Assembly: GCA_021849045.1 (NCBI GenBank) | Contig: JAJZTK010000009.1 | Location: forward strand, 1-53,382 | DNA from: Deltaproteobacteria bacterium | Lineage (GTDB): Bacteria; Desulfobacterota; Desulfuromonadia; Geobacterales; DSM-12255 | Reading direction: 5' to 3' | Length of the DNA: 53,382 nucleotides | Part shown: one piece after another, positions 1 to 8,692 of the stretch | Layout of the letters: the number at the start of each line of letters is the position of its first letter | Position numbering within the stretch: position 1 is the stretch's first letter | Notes under the pieces: model-generated | The model's input: only the letters and a program-made list of their open reading frames with translations | The model's database searches: none | What the model was told of the DNA's origin: nothing | Position numbers and translations under genes: made by a program

Positions 1-1
1 A

Positions 2-15
2 GTAACGGGAAAATT
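2..15. repeat. 3' end of a heptad-type intergenic repeat
   Basis: The first bases read GTAACGG GAAAATT, which matches the end of the heptad array at 6632-6671 (GTGACGG GAAAATA). It directly precedes the first start codon, as the other arrays in this operon do. The array is cut by the window edge, so its full length cannot be seen. Confidence 0.4.
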
Positions 16-16
16 G

Positions 17-1294
17 ATGCCCTACGAACTGTTCATCGGCCTGCGCTACCTGAAGGCCAAGCGGAAGTCGACCTTCATCTCCATCATCACCCTGATCTCC
101 ACGGCCGGCGTTGCCCTGGGGGTGATGGCCCTGATCATCGTCCTGGCGGTGATGACCGGCTTCGAGGAAGACCTGAAGGAGAAGATACTCGGCACCAACG
201 CCCACATCGTGGTGCTGGGCAGCGGCGGGAGCATCGACGATCCGAAGGCGCTCATGGCCCGGCTCGGGAAGTTCGACGGAGTGGTGGCGGCAACCCCCTT
301 CATTTACAATCAGGTGATGCTGGCTGCGGGCAAGAACGTCTCCGGCGTGGTGCTGCGCGGCATCGACCCCCGGAGTGACCGGCAGGTGACCAACCTGCAC
401 AAGGCGATGGTCCAGGGACGACTCGAAGCGTTGGCCGATGGCACGTCGCCGACCCCGGCGGCAGCGGCGGAACCGCGGCTTCCCGGCCTGGTGATCGGCA
501 AGGAGCTGGCCAGGAACCTGAACCTCTATGTGGGCGATACGGTGAATGTCATCTCCCCCATGGGAAACATCACCCCCTTGGGGATGATCCCGAAGATGAA
601 GCAGTTCCGGGTGGCCGGGATCTTCAATACCGGCATGTTCGAGTACGATACCACCCTGGCCTATGCGGGAATTGGCGAGGCCCAGTCGTTCCTGGGAATG
701 GGGACCTCGGTAACCGGCATTCAGCTCAAGGTGGCAGATGTCTACCGGACCGGCGAGCTTAGCCGGCGGATCAACCGGGAACTGGGCGGCGCCTTTTACG
801 CCAGGGACTGGATGCAGATGAACCGGAACATCCTCTTTGCCCTGAAGACGGAAAAGACGGTCATGTTCATCATCCTCACCCTGATCGTGCTGGTAGCGGC
901 CTTTGGCATCGCTTCCACCCTGTTCATGGTGGTTATGGAGAAGACCAAGGATATCGCGATCCTCAAGTCCATGGGGGCCACCGGTCGGAGCATCATGCGG
1001 ATCTTCGTCTTCGAGGGGTTGATCATCGGCCTGCTCGGCACGCTGATTGGCCTGCTGGGCGGACTTCTGGTCGCCCTGAACCTGGAGGCGATCGTCGGGG
1101 TGGTTCAGCGGCTGACCGGTTTCGAGCTGTTCAGCAAGGATGTCTATTATCTGGACCGTTTTCCTTCCCAGGTGGTCCCGGCCGACGTGGTCCTGGTTGC
1201 GGTGACGGCGGTGCTGATCTCCTTTGTGGCAACGCTCTACCCGTCGTGGCAGGCTGCGAAGCTTATGCCGGCCGAGGCCCTCAGGTATGAGTGA
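17..1294 (+). CDS. lolC: LolC/LolE-family lipoprotein-releasing ABC permease
   Basis: Inner-membrane permease of the Lol system, which extracts outer-membrane lipoproteins from the inner membrane and hands them to LolA. The 425-residue protein has the family layout: an N-terminal membrane helix right after the start (residues about 20-45), a large periplasmic domain, and three C-terminal helices in an FtsX-like domain (about residues 275-420). The N-terminal [12 protein letters not shown] is typical of the family. A TTG three bases upstream is also possible, but ATG at 17 fits family starts. It overlaps the ATPase gene lolD by eight bases (ATGAGTGA), so the two are translationally coupled. 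Only one permease gene is visible, as in bacteria with a homodimeric LolF/LolCE-like permease; a second one could lie upstream of the window. Confidence 0.92.
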   Translation: MPYELFIGLRYLKAKRKSTFISIITLISTAGVALGVMALIIVLAVMTGFEEDLKEKILGTNAHIVVLGSGGSIDDPKALMARLGKFDGVVAATPFIYNQVMLAAGKNVSGVVLRGIDPRSDRQVTNLHKAMVQGRLEALADGTSPTPAAAAEPRLPGLVIGKELARNLNLYVGDTVNVISPMGNITPLGMIPKMKQFRVAGIFNTGMFEYDTTLAYAGIGEAQSFLGMGTSVTGIQLKVADVYRTGELSRRINRELGGAFYARDWMQMNRNILFALKTEKTVMFIILTLIVLVAAFGIASTLFMVVMEKTKDIAILKSMGATGRSIMRIFVFEGLIIGLLGTLIGLLGGLLVALNLEAIVGVVQRLTGFELFSKDVYYLDRFPSQVVPADVVLVAVTAVLISFVATLYPSWQAAKLMPAEALRYE

Positions 1295-1967
1295 CCCTCT
1301 CATTCAGGTGGCGGGGCTCCAGAAATCCTATGGCAGCGGTGCTGCACGGGTGGAGGTGCTGAAGGGGATCGACCTGGCCGTGCAGGCCGGCGAGTCGGTG
1401 GCCCTGGTCGGGGCTTCCGGGGCGGGCAAGAGTACGCTGCTCCATCTGCTGGGGGCGCTTGACCGGCCAACAGCCGGCGAGGTCCGCTTCAGCGGTGAGG
1501 ATATCTTCCGGCGCAGCGACCAGCAACTGGCCTCATTCCGGAACCGGAGCATCGGCTTCGTGTTCCAGTTCCATCACCTGCTGCCCGAATTCACGGCACT
1601 GGAGAACGCCATGATGCCGGCCCTGATCGGTGGGATGAAGCGGGATGAGGCAAAGGGTATTGCCGCCGATCTTCTTGCCGCTGTCGGGCTCGCCCATCGG
1701 GTCACCCACAAGCCGGGGGAACTCTCCGGCGGGGAGCAGCAGCGGGTGGCCATTGCCAGGGCTCTGGTGCTTTCGCCGCGCTTGCTGTTGGCGGATGAGC
1801 CGACCGGAAACCTGGATATGAAGACCAGCAGCGAGATTCATGATCTCTTCGCCGGGCTCCGCGAACGGATCGGGATCACCCTGGTTGTCGTCACCCACAA
1901 CGAGCAGTTGGCCGCCCGTATGGGGCGGATCGTCAGGCTGGTGGACGGGAAGTTGGCTGATAGCTGA
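1287..1967 (+). CDS. lolD: LolD lipoprotein-releasing ABC transporter ATPase
   Basis: Cytoplasmic ATPase that powers the Lol permease. The 226-residue protein carries Walker [10 protein letters not shown] (near residue 40), the ABC signature LSGGEQQR, Walker [13 protein letters not shown] and a switch histidine in VVTHN. The start ATG at 1287 gives the family N-terminus MSDPLIQV and overlaps the stop of the permease gene; the open frame runs further upstream but only inside lolC. Length and motifs match the MacB/LolD branch, and the adjacent permease identifies it as LolD rather than a drug exporter. Confidence 0.93.
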   Translation: MSDPLIQVAGLQKSYGSGAARVEVLKGIDLAVQAGESVALVGASGAGKSTLLHLLGALDRPTAGEVRFSGEDIFRRSDQQLASFRNRSIGFVFQFHHLLPEFTALENAMMPALIGGMKRDEAKGIAADLLAAVGLAHRVTHKPGELSGGEQQRVAIARALVLSPRLLLADEPTGNLDMKTSSEIHDLFAGLRERIGITLVVVTHNEQLAARMGRIVRLVDGKLADS

Positions 1968-1980
1968 TGGCTCAGCAGAG

Positions 1981-2063
1981 GTAGGTTGGGTTAGGCGGTT
2001 GTATCGCCGTAACCCAACGAAACTCGGCATCTGTTGGGTTACGCTGGCGCTAACCCAACCTAC
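1981..2063. repeat. Palindromic intergenic element, GTAGGTTGGGTTA type, copy 1
   Basis: The 83-bp element opens with GTAGGTTGGGTTA and closes with TAACCCAACCTAC. Inside it are two successive hairpins, each with GTTGGGTTA/TAACCCAAC-type arms (about 1985-2018 and 2033-2059). A second copy with the same ends lies at 42829-42928. No coding capacity is seen. The lolD to bamA gap consists almost only of this element and a heptad repeat. Confidence 0.85.
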
Positions 2064-2069
2064 AGTCTC

Positions 2070-2115
2070 GTAACTGGTGACTGGGAAAAGCTTTTAACGA
2101 GTTACCAGTCACGGT
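2070..2115. repeat. Heptad-type repeat before bamA
   Basis: GTAACTG GTGACTG G at 2070-2084 is a 7-bp-period array. An inverted partner, TTACCAGTCAC, sits at 2102-2112, so GTGACTGG and CCAGTCAC can pair as an 8-bp stem. The same words occur at 6632-6671 (GTGACTG GTAACTC GTGACCG GTGACGG). The bamA ribosome-binding site follows at once. Confidence 0.65.
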
Positions 2116-2133
2116 TTTTAAATTGGAGGGCAT

Positions 2134-4452
2134 TTGCTCCGTTCATTCAAAATTATAATAGTAGCCCTGCTGGGCGTCCTTCTCTGTGGTTCCGTGGCCT
2201 TTGCCGAGACCGAGCAGCGAATCGATCAGGTGGCCATCAAAGGAAACAGGCGAATCGAAAGCGCCGCGATTGCCAATATTCTCAAGGTGAAAGTCGGGGA
2301 TCCGTTTTTCCCTGAGAAGGTGGATGCCGATGTGCGGGCCATCTACAAACTCGGCCACTTCCAGGACGTGAAGGCTGAGACCTCGACGGGTGAAAAGGGA
2401 CTGGTCCTCACCTATCTGGTGACCGAGAAACCGGTTGTCAGGGTGATCACCATCGAGGGGAACAAGGAACTGAGCCTGGAAAAGGTTCGCGATGCCCTCG
2501 ATATCAAGCCGAACAGCATTTTCTCCCAGAAGGAACTGGCCAAGGGGATCAGGAAGGTCAGGAAGCTCTATGCCGACGAAGGTTACTACCTGGCCGAGGT
2601 TCAGGAAAAGGTCGAGAAGCGCGGGGAAAACGAACTGAATCTGCGGATTACCGTTACCGAAGGGGATAAAATCCTGATCCGGCAGATCCGCTTCGACGGG
2701 AACCGGGCATTTACCGCCGGCAAGCTCAAAAAATCGATGGAGACCACGGAGAAGTGGTTTATGTCCTGGCTCACCGGGGCCGGTACCTACAAGGAAGAGG
2801 TCCTGAAAAACGACACGGCAGCCATTGCCGACCTCTATTTCAACAACGGCTATGTCAATGTAAAGGTCGGCGAGCCGAAGGTAGAGCTTCTGCCGGATAA
2901 GTCCGGCCTGATGGTAACCATCGGGATCACCGAGGGGGACCAGTTCCGAACCGGTACGATTGATTTCAAGGGGGACCTGCTGGAGTCGCGCGACGAACTG
3001 GCCAAACGGGTCAAACTGAAAAGCGGCGAACTGTTCAGCCGGGCGACCCTGCGAATGGATATCTTTACCCTGACCGACCTCTACGCCGACAAGGGATACG
3101 CCTTTGCCAACGTAAACCCCCTTACCAGGCTCAACCCCGAACAAAAGAATGTCGACCTGACCTTCGACTTTGAAAAGGGGGAGAAGGTCTATATCGACCG
3201 TATCAATATCTCAGGCAACACCAAGACCCGCGACAAGGTCATACGCCGGGAATTGAAGCTGGCCGAAGGCGACCTGTACGGCAGCACGGCCATCAAGAAG
3301 AGCAAGCAGAACCTGATGAACCTGGGGTTTTTCGAAGAAGCCAACCTGGCCACGGCCAAGGGGGGGAGTGACAACAAGCTCAACCTGAATGTGGAGGTGA
3401 AGGAGAAACCGACCGGCACCTTCAGCATCGGCGGCGGTTACAGTTCCCTGGACGGCCTGATCGGCCAGGGGTCGATCCAGCAGGCCAACTTCCTCGGCCT
3501 CGGCCTGAAGATGAACGTCTCCGCCTCCATCGGCGGCAAGTCCCAGACCTACAACCTGGGCTTGACGGACCCGTACTTCATGGACAGTCGCTGGACCGTG
3601 GGGGGCGACATCTACCGGACCGAACGGCAGTATATCGACTACACCCGCCGGGCCACCGGTGGCGACATCAAGGCCGGCTATCCCCTGAGTGATACGGTGA
3701 GCAGCTTCTTCGTGTACAAGTACGAGGAGAAGCAGATCTATAACCAGTCCCAGAGCCTGCTGGACAGCATCCGGAACGGGCTCATAACCACGCCGGAGAC
3801 CACCGCTACCACCAGCGCCATCTCGGCCAGCCTGAACCGGAATACCACCGACTATCGGCTCGACCCGACCAGGGGGATGACGAATAGCCTGTCGGTGGAG
3901 TTTGCCGGCCTGGGCGGTACCACCCGTTATCTCCGCTATCTCGGCCAGAGTTCCTATTACATTCCGGCGTTCTGGAGTGCGGTCTTTTCGGCCCATGCTA
4001 CTCTTGGCCATATCCAGGCCCTTGGCAAGGAGATCCCGATCGACGAGAAGTTCTATCTCGGCGGTATCAGCACGGTGCGCGGCTATGGCGGCAGGACCGT
4101 CAGTCCGTTCCGAACGAACACGGTCGTGGGCACCGACGTGAACGGCATCAAATCCGTCTCCATTGCCCGTGCCTACATCGGCGGCGATACGGAGGCCATC
4201 GGGAACCTGGAACTGGTCTTCCCCCTCCTGAAAGAGGCCGGCCTCAAAGGGGTGCTCTTCTTTGATTCCGGCAACGCCTATGAGAAGGCCAGCGACATCT
4301 TTTCCAGCATGAGGACCAGCTACGGCTTCGGGGTCCGCTGGTTTTCACCCATCGGCCCACTCCGTCTGGAGTACGGCATTCCGCTCAACCCCCGCAAGGA
4401 TATCGACTCCAGTGGCGGCAAGCTGGAGTTTTCCATCGGCGGTTTTTTCTGA
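2134..4452 (+). CDS. bamA: BamA outer-membrane protein assembly factor
   Basis: Central subunit of the BAM complex that folds beta-barrel proteins into the outer membrane. The 772-residue protein starts with a signal peptide (charged start, hydrophobic IIIVALLGVLLCG, cleavage near AFAETEQ), followed by about five POTRA domains (residues about 25-425) and a C-terminal barrel of the Omp85/surface-antigen type ending in an aromatic residue (IGGFF). The barrel carries the conserved VRGY loop motif (IGG.STVRGYGGR, near residue 650). The start codon is TTG at 2134, only four bases after GGAGG; no ATG fits the signal peptide. Its place directly before skp and lpxD is the usual arrangement in many proteobacteria. 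Confidence 0.95.
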   Translation: MLRSFKIIIVALLGVLLCGSVAFAETEQRIDQVAIKGNRRIESAAIANILKVKVGDPFFPEKVDADVRAIYKLGHFQDVKAETSTGEKGLVLTYLVTEKPVVRVITIEGNKELSLEKVRDALDIKPNSIFSQKELAKGIRKVRKLYADEGYYLAEVQEKVEKRGENELNLRITVTEGDKILIRQIRFDGNRAFTAGKLKKSMETTEKWFMSWLTGAGTYKEEVLKNDTAAIADLYFNNGYVNVKVGEPKVELLPDKSGLMVTIGITEGDQFRTGTIDFKGDLLESRDELAKRVKLKSGELFSRATLRMDIFTLTDLYADKGYAFANVNPLTRLNPEQKNVDLTFDFEKGEKVYIDRINISGNTKTRDKVIRRELKLAEGDLYGSTAIKKSKQNLMNLGFFEEANLATAKGGSDNKLNLNVEVKEKPTGTFSIGGGYSSLDGLIGQGSIQQANFLGLGLKMNVSASIGGKSQTYNLGLTDPYFMDSRWTVGGDIYRTERQYIDYTRRATGGDIKAGYPLSDTVSSFFVYKYEEKQIYNQSQSLLDSIRNGLITTPETTATTSAISASLNRNTTDYRLDPTRGMTNSLSVEFAGLGGTTRYLRYLGQSSYYIPAFWSAVFSAHATLGHIQALGKEIPIDEKFYLGGISTVRGYGGRTVSPFRTNTVVGTDVNGIKSVSIARAYIGGDTEAIGNLELVFPLLKEAGLKGVLFFDSGNAYEKASDIFSSMRTSYGFGVRWFSPIGPLRLEYGIPLNPRKDIDSSGGKLEFSIGGFF

Positions 4453-4501
4453 TCCCGTTATTACTTAAGAAGCTAACTTATCATAGTAAAAGGAGAATCC
4501 C

Positions 4502-5032
4502 ATGAAACACATCGTTGTATTCGTCTTTGCGGCACTGCTTGTTGCCGCGGCCCCGGCCATGGCCGAGGTGAAACTCGGCTCGGTGGATATCCAGAAAATC
4601 CTGCTTACCTCGGAAGCCGGCAAGGAGGCCAAGGACCAGCTTTCCCAGCGGGCCGCCCGGTATGAGCAGGAGAAGACCGGCAAGGAGGAGGAGCTCAAGA
4701 AGCTGAAGGGCGAGCTGGAGAAGCAGAGCGTGCTCCTCTCCGAATCGGCCCGGGGCGCCAAGGAGAAGGACTACCAGCAGAGGCTGAAGGAGTTCCAGCG
4801 GTTTCTGAAGGATGCCCAGGACGACCTCCAGACCAAAAACGACGAATTGACCAACCGGCTTGTCGAGGAGATCGTCAAGGTGGTTCAGGAGTATGGCCGC
4901 AAGAATGGCTTTACGTATATTTACGTCAAGAACGAGGGGATGATCTACATCGATGAGAAATCCGATGTGACGGACGAGATCCTTAGGCAGTTCAATGCCG
5001 TGAAGAAGATGAGCGATCAGATCAGGAAGTGA
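4502..5032 (+). CDS. skp: OmpH/Skp-family periplasmic chaperone
   Basis: Periplasmic holdase that keeps unfolded outer-membrane proteins soluble on the way to BamA. The 176-residue protein has a signal peptide (about residues 1-21, cleavage near APAMAEVKLG), then the family motif VKLGSVDIQKIL, a long charged coiled-coil region (about 45-130) and a closing beta segment. AGGAG is well placed before the ATG. It lies 49 bases after bamA and 24 before lpxD, so it is clearly part of the same operon. Confidence 0.92.
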   Translation: MKHIVVFVFAALLVAAAPAMAEVKLGSVDIQKILLTSEAGKEAKDQLSQRAARYEQEKTGKEEELKKLKGELEKQSVLLSESARGAKEKDYQQRLKEFQRFLKDAQDDLQTKNDELTNRLVEEIVKVVQEYGRKNGFTYIYVKNEGMIYIDEKSDVTDEILRQFNAVKKMSDQIRK

Positions 5033-5056
5033 TGAATCAGTCTTTGAGGTAGAAAC

Positions 5057-6097
5057 GTGGGCAAGACACTTCGAGAACTTGCGGAATATCTCTGCGGCCG
5101 GGTGAACGGCGATGCCGCTGTCGTGATCAGTGGCCTTGGGACTCTGGACGATGCCGGCGAGGGGCAAATTACCTTCCTGGCCAACCCCAAGTATGCTGCC
5201 AAGGTCGCTACAACCAGGGCTGCGGCGGTGATCCTGCCGCCGGGGGCGGATAATCACGGCCGAAACGCCATTGAGGTTGCCAATCCCTATCTTGCCTTTG
5301 CAAAGCTGCTTACCCTGTTTAGCAGTAGCCCCCGTGTTGCCCATGGAGTCATGGAAGGGGCATTCGTAGCGGCTACTGCGGTCATTGGCGCCGACGCCAC
5401 GGTGTACCCCGGGGTGTTCGTTGCCGACAACGTGCGGATCGGCGAGCGGGTAACCCTCTTTCCCGGCGTCACCCTCTATCCCGGTGCGGTGCTGGGGGAC
5501 GACGTCACCCTTCATAGCGGAGTCGCCATACGGGAAGGGTGCCGGATTGGCAGCAGGGTCACCATTCATAACGGTTCGGTCATCGGCAGCGACGGTTTCG
5601 GCTATGCGCCGGACGGCCCTGCCTGGTACAAGATTCCCCAGATCGGCATCGTGGTGATCGAAGACGATGTGGAGATCGGCGCCAACACGGTCATCGACCG
5701 TGCCGCCTTGGAGGCCACCGTGGTGAGGCGCGGCACCAAGATCGACAACCTGGTCCAGGTCGCCCACAACTGCGTGATCGGCGAGAACTGCATGATCGTT
5801 TCCCAGGTGGGGGTTTCTGGCAGCACGAAGCTGGGAAACCATGTGACCCTCGGCGGACAGGTGGGGATTGCCGGCCACCTGAACATCGGCGACAATGTCA
5901 TGATCGCGGCCCAGTCCGGGGTGCCGGGGAACGTGCCGGCCGGTCAGGTGTTGAGCGGCAGTCCGGCCATCCCTCACCGGGAGTGGCTGAAGGCTTCGGC
6001 CGTTTTCAACCATCTGCCGGAGATGCGCAAGACCATTGCCGGCCTGGAGAAGCGTCTAGCCGAGCTGGAAAAGGACAGGGACCAGGGACTGGCGTAG
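5057..6097 (+). CDS. lpxD: LpxD, UDP-3-O-(3-hydroxyacyl)glucosamine N-acyltransferase
   Basis: Third step of lipid A synthesis: transfer of a 3-hydroxyacyl chain from ACP to the 2-amino group of UDP-3-O-acylglucosamine, in the cytosol. The 346-residue protein has an N-terminal uridine-binding domain (about 1-100), a long left-handed hexapeptide-repeat helix (about 105-310) and a C-terminal helix. The catalytic histidine motif is seen in [11 protein letters not shown] (near residue 238). The start is GTG at 5057 with GAGGT six bases before it. The stop codon TAG lies inside the GTAGGGGC element that follows. Confidence 0.95.
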   Translation: MGKTLRELAEYLCGRVNGDAAVVISGLGTLDDAGEGQITFLANPKYAAKVATTRAAAVILPPGADNHGRNAIEVANPYLAFAKLLTLFSSSPRVAHGVMEGAFVAATAVIGADATVYPGVFVADNVRIGERVTLFPGVTLYPGAVLGDDVTLHSGVAIREGCRIGSRVTIHNGSVIGSDGFGYAPDGPAWYKIPQIGIVVIEDDVEIGANTVIDRAALEATVVRRGTKIDNLVQVAHNCVIGENCMIVSQVGVSGSTKLGNHVTLGGQVGIAGHLNIGDNVMIAAQSGVPGNVPAGQVLSGSPAIPHREWLKASAVFNHLPEMRKTIAGLEKRLAELEKDRDQGLA

Positions 6098-6152
6098 GGG
6101 CAGGCCCCTGTGCCTGCCCTGAACATGGGTACCCACAGAGGGGCCCCCCTAC
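6094..6152. repeat. GTAGGGGC...CCCTAC palindromic element, copy 1
   Basis: The 59-bp imperfect inverted repeat runs from GTAGGGGCAGGCCCC to GGGGCCCCCCTAC. It has the same ends as elements at 36278, 37148 and 38393. Its first bases form the lpxD stop codon, so the element was inserted at, or has grown into, the very end of that gene. Confidence 0.75.
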
Positions 6153-6180
6153 GGAAAATTACAATGCAACGGAGTGGCAG

Positions 6181-6627
6181 ATGATAATGGACATCAACGA
6201 GGTCATGAGAATCCTTCCGCACCGCTATCCGTTCCTCCTGGTCGACCGGGTCGTGGAACACGAGGCGGGTAAGCGGATTGTCGGCATCAAGAACGTGACG
6301 ATCAACGAACCGTTCTTCCAGGGGCATTTCCCCGGCCACCCGGTCATGCCCGGGGTGCTGATCATCGAGGGGATGGCCCAGGTGGGGGGGATTCTCGCCT
6401 ATCTCGCTTCGGATGACGAGGTCAGGAAGAAGGTCTGCTATTTCGCCGGGATCGATAACGCCAAGTTTCGTCGCCCGGTCCGGCCCGGCGACCAGCTCCG
6501 GATCGAGATGACCGCCACTGCCTGCAAGCGCGGCATCTGGTGCTTCAGCGGCAAGGCATTCGTTGACGACAAGCTGGCGGCCGAGGCGGAACTGAAGGCG
6601 ACGTTCGCCGAGATGGACAGACAGTAA
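6181..6627 (+). CDS. fabZ: FabZ 3-hydroxyacyl-ACP dehydratase
   Basis: Dehydrates 3-hydroxyacyl-ACP in fatty acid synthesis and so competes with LpxA and LpxD for the hydroxyacyl-ACP pool. The 148-residue hotdog protein shows the family start [20 protein letters not shown], with the catalytic histidine in PHRYPF, and the active-site helix [19 protein letters not shown] with its glutamate. ATG at 6181 is preferred because GGAG lies seven bases upstream; ATG at 6187 is a near alternative. The open frame extends upstream but only through lpxD and the repeat. Confidence 0.95.
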   Translation: MIMDINEVMRILPHRYPFLLVDRVVEHEAGKRIVGIKNVTINEPFFQGHFPGHPVMPGVLIIEGMAQVGGILAYLASDDEVRKKVCYFAGIDNAKFRRPVRPGDQLRIEMTATACKRGIWCFSGKAFVDDKLAAEAELKATFAEMDRQ

Positions 6628-6631
6628 AAAC

Positions 6632-6693
6632 GGTGACTGGTAACTCGTGACCGGTGACGGGAAAATAGCTTCCTGAATCCGGCTGCGAGTCAC
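6632..6693. repeat. Heptad-type repeat between fabZ and lpxA
   Basis: At 6633-6667 the sequence is read in sevens as GTGACTG GTAACTC GTGACCG GTGACGG GAAAATA. The segment GAGTCAC near 6686-6692 is an inverted copy of one unit. The array fills most of the 92-bp gap before lpxA and uses the same words as the array before bamA. Confidence 0.7.
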
Positions 6694-6719
6694 TTGTTGC
6701 GTTCCTGAGGAGCATATTT

Positions 6720-7496
6720 ATGGTTCATGCAACAGCAATTATCCATCCCGGCGCCGAACTGGCCGGGGATGTGGAGATCGGCCCCTATGCCGTCATCGGC
6801 GGTAATGTCAAGATCGGCAAGGGGACCAGGGTCGGCCCCCATGCGGTGGTGGAGGGGTGGACCACCATCGGCGAGTACAACCATATCTTCCAGCTGGCTT
6901 CTGTCGGCGCCATTCCCCAGGACCTCAAGTACAAGGGGGAAGAGACCTATCTGAGAATCGGCGACCGGAATATCATCCGCGAGTTCTCCACCATCAATCT
7001 CGGCACGGTCACCGGCGACGGCGAGACCACCATCGGCAACGACAACCTGTTCATGGCGTACTCACACGTGGCCCACGACTGCCATATCGGCAACAGCGTC
7101 ATCATGGCCAATGCCGCCACCCTGGCGGGCCATATCACGGTGGAAGACTTTGCCAACATCGGCGGTCTGTCGGCTGTCCACCAGTTCACCCGGATCGGCG
7201 CCCATTCCATGATCGGTGGCGGGACACTGGTGGGCCGGGATCTCCCCCCCTTCACCATTGCCGCCACCGGCAACAAGCGGGACGCCGAACTGCGCGGCGT
7301 GAACCTGATCGGCCTGAAAAGGCGCGGCTTCAGCGACGAGGCGATCTCCTCCATCAAAAAAACCTACCTGATCTTCACGTCGGACTGCAAGGCCGACGAG
7401 GCGTTGGCCCGGATCCGGTCCGAGGTGCCGCAGACGCCGGAGGTGCAGCAGTTCCTGGCGTTTGTGGAATCTTCGCAGCGGGGCTGCATCAGATAG
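6720..7496 (+). CDS. lpxA: LpxA, UDP-N-acetylglucosamine O-acyltransferase
   Basis: First step of lipid A synthesis: 3-O-acylation of UDP-GlcNAc from 3-hydroxyacyl-ACP. The 258-residue protein is a left-handed hexapeptide-repeat helix (about 1-185) followed by a C-terminal helical part with the typical NLIGLKRRGFS. The catalytic histidine region MAYSHVAHDCHIGN is seen near residues 118-131. TGAGGAG precedes the ATG. In many relatives an lpxI/oxidoreductase pair lies between lpxA and lpxB; here lpxB follows after a 50-bp gap. Confidence 0.95.
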   Translation: MVHATAIIHPGAELAGDVEIGPYAVIGGNVKIGKGTRVGPHAVVEGWTTIGEYNHIFQLASVGAIPQDLKYKGEETYLRIGDRNIIREFSTINLGTVTGDGETTIGNDNLFMAYSHVAHDCHIGNSVIMANAATLAGHITVEDFANIGGLSAVHQFTRIGAHSMIGGGTLVGRDLPPFTIAATGNKRDAELRGVNLIGLKRRGFSDEAISSIKKTYLIFTSDCKADEALARIRSEVPQTPEVQQFLAFVESSQRGCIR

Positions 7497-7508
7497 GCGG
7501 AGAAGAGG

Positions 7509-7529
7509 CCTTCCCGTCGGTTGGGAAGG
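7509..7529. other. Short perfect hairpin in the lpxA-lpxB gap
   Basis: CCTTCCC and GGGAAGG form a perfect 7-bp stem with a 7-base loop, between the lpxA stop and the lpxB start. No T-run follows, so it is not a standard terminator. It could be a processing or attenuation site, or a scar left where genes were lost. Confidence 0.4.
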
Positions 7530-7546
7530 ACGGGAGATACCGTTCG

Positions 7547-8692
7547 TTGGGCAAGCGGATCATGATAGTTGCCGGCGAGGCCTCCGGTGACATGTACGGC
7601 GCCAGGCTCGTCGAAGAGGCGCTTCAACTGGAGCCGGACGTCCGGTTCTTCGGGATTGGCGGCGCCGACATGCGGGCCGCCGGTGTCGAGACCCTGGTGG
7701 ACGCCAACACGCTGGCCGTGATGGGGCTGGTGGAGGTGGTTTCCCAGTTCCGGGTCATCGCCAGGGCCTTTAGCACCCTCAAACGGATCATCCGCACCAC
7801 CCCCCCGGACCTGCTGATCCTCATCGACTATCCCGGCTTCAATCTGCGTCTCGCTGCCGTGGCCAAGGCTGCCGGCGTACCGGTCCTGTACTACATCAGC
7901 CCCAAGGTCTGGGCCTGGCGTCCCGGGCGGGCGAAGAAGATTGCCGCAACGGTGAGTCACGTGGCAGTCATTTTCCCCTTCGAGGTGCCGATCTACGAGC
8001 AGGTAGGGGCGCCGGTCACCTTTGTCGGCCACCCGCTGCTGGAGATGGTAGCGCCGACCATGACCCGTGCCGGGGCGCTGGAGGCGTTCGGGCTCAAGGG
8101 TGGGCGTGTCGTGGGGCTGTTTCCGGGGAGCCGCAGGAGCGAGATCACTGCCCTCCTGCCGGTGATGCTGGAGGCGGCAACACTCCTCAAGGACCGCTTC
8201 CCCGACCTGCGGTTTGTCCTCCCCCTGGCGTCCAGCATCGAACGGAGCCTGGTGGACGGTCTGCTGGCCACTGCCGGCGTGGAGGCAACCATCGTCCAGG
8301 GGAAGAACTACGATGTCATACAGGTCTGCGATGCCATCATTGCCGCGTCGGGAACCGTCACCCTGGAGATAGCGCTCATGGGCATCCCCGAGGTCATCAT
8401 CTACAAGGTTGCGCCCCTTACCTATGCCGTGGGGAAACGACTGGTTAAGGTGGCGCATATGGGGATCGGCAATATCGTGGCGGGCGAACGGGTGGTGCCC
8501 GAACTCCTGCAGCACGAGGCAGAGCCGGTGCCGATCGCCGACGCAATCGGGCGGTATCTGACCGATGGCGGCTATCGGGATACGATCGTCGCAAAACTGC
8601 GTGCGGTACGCGAGAAACTCGGCACCTCAGGGGCCTCGCGGCGCGTTGCCGCTCTGGCCCTGGGTATGGCCGTAATCGAACACGGGAACTAA
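7547..8692 (+). CDS. lpxB: LpxB lipid A disaccharide synthase
   Basis: Condenses UDP-2,3-diacylglucosamine with lipid X to give the lipid A disaccharide, at the inner face of the inner membrane. The 381-residue GT19 protein has the family N-terminus IMIVAGEASGDMYGARL, the middle motif YYISPKVWAWRPGRAKKI and the LFPGSRRSEI motif. I chose TTG at 7547 because GGGAG stands ten bases before it, while ATG at 7562 has no ribosome-binding site; the product differs by only five residues. The stop codon directly abuts the msbA start. Confidence 0.93.
   Translation: MGKRIMIVAGEASGDMYGARLVEEALQLEPDVRFFGIGGADMRAAGVETLVDANTLAVMGLVEVVSQFRVIARAFSTLKRIIRTTPPDLLILIDYPGFNLRLAAVAKAAGVPVLYYISPKVWAWRPGRAKKIAATVSHVAVIFPFEVPIYEQVGAPVTFVGHPLLEMVAPTMTRAGALEAFGLKGGRVVGLFPGSRRSEITALLPVMLEAATLLKDRFPDLRFVLPLASSIERSLVDGLLATAGVEATIVQGKNYDVIQVCDAIIAASGTVTLEIALMGIPEVIIYKVAPLTYAVGKRLVKVAHMGIGNIVAGERVVPELLQHEAEPVPIADAIGRYLTDGGYRDTIVAKLRAVREKLGTSGASRRVAALALGMAVIEHGN

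Noticed and set aside
2134-2136. A later ATG as the bamA start
   Set aside because: Any later start would remove the signal peptide; TTG with GGAGG is the only choice that keeps it.
4481-6013. A 510-codon antisense open frame across skp and lpxD
   Set aside because: It lies wholly opposite two clearly conserved genes, has repetitive His/Gly/Asp-rich composition typical of antisense GC-rich DNA, and lacks a ribosome-binding site or domain.
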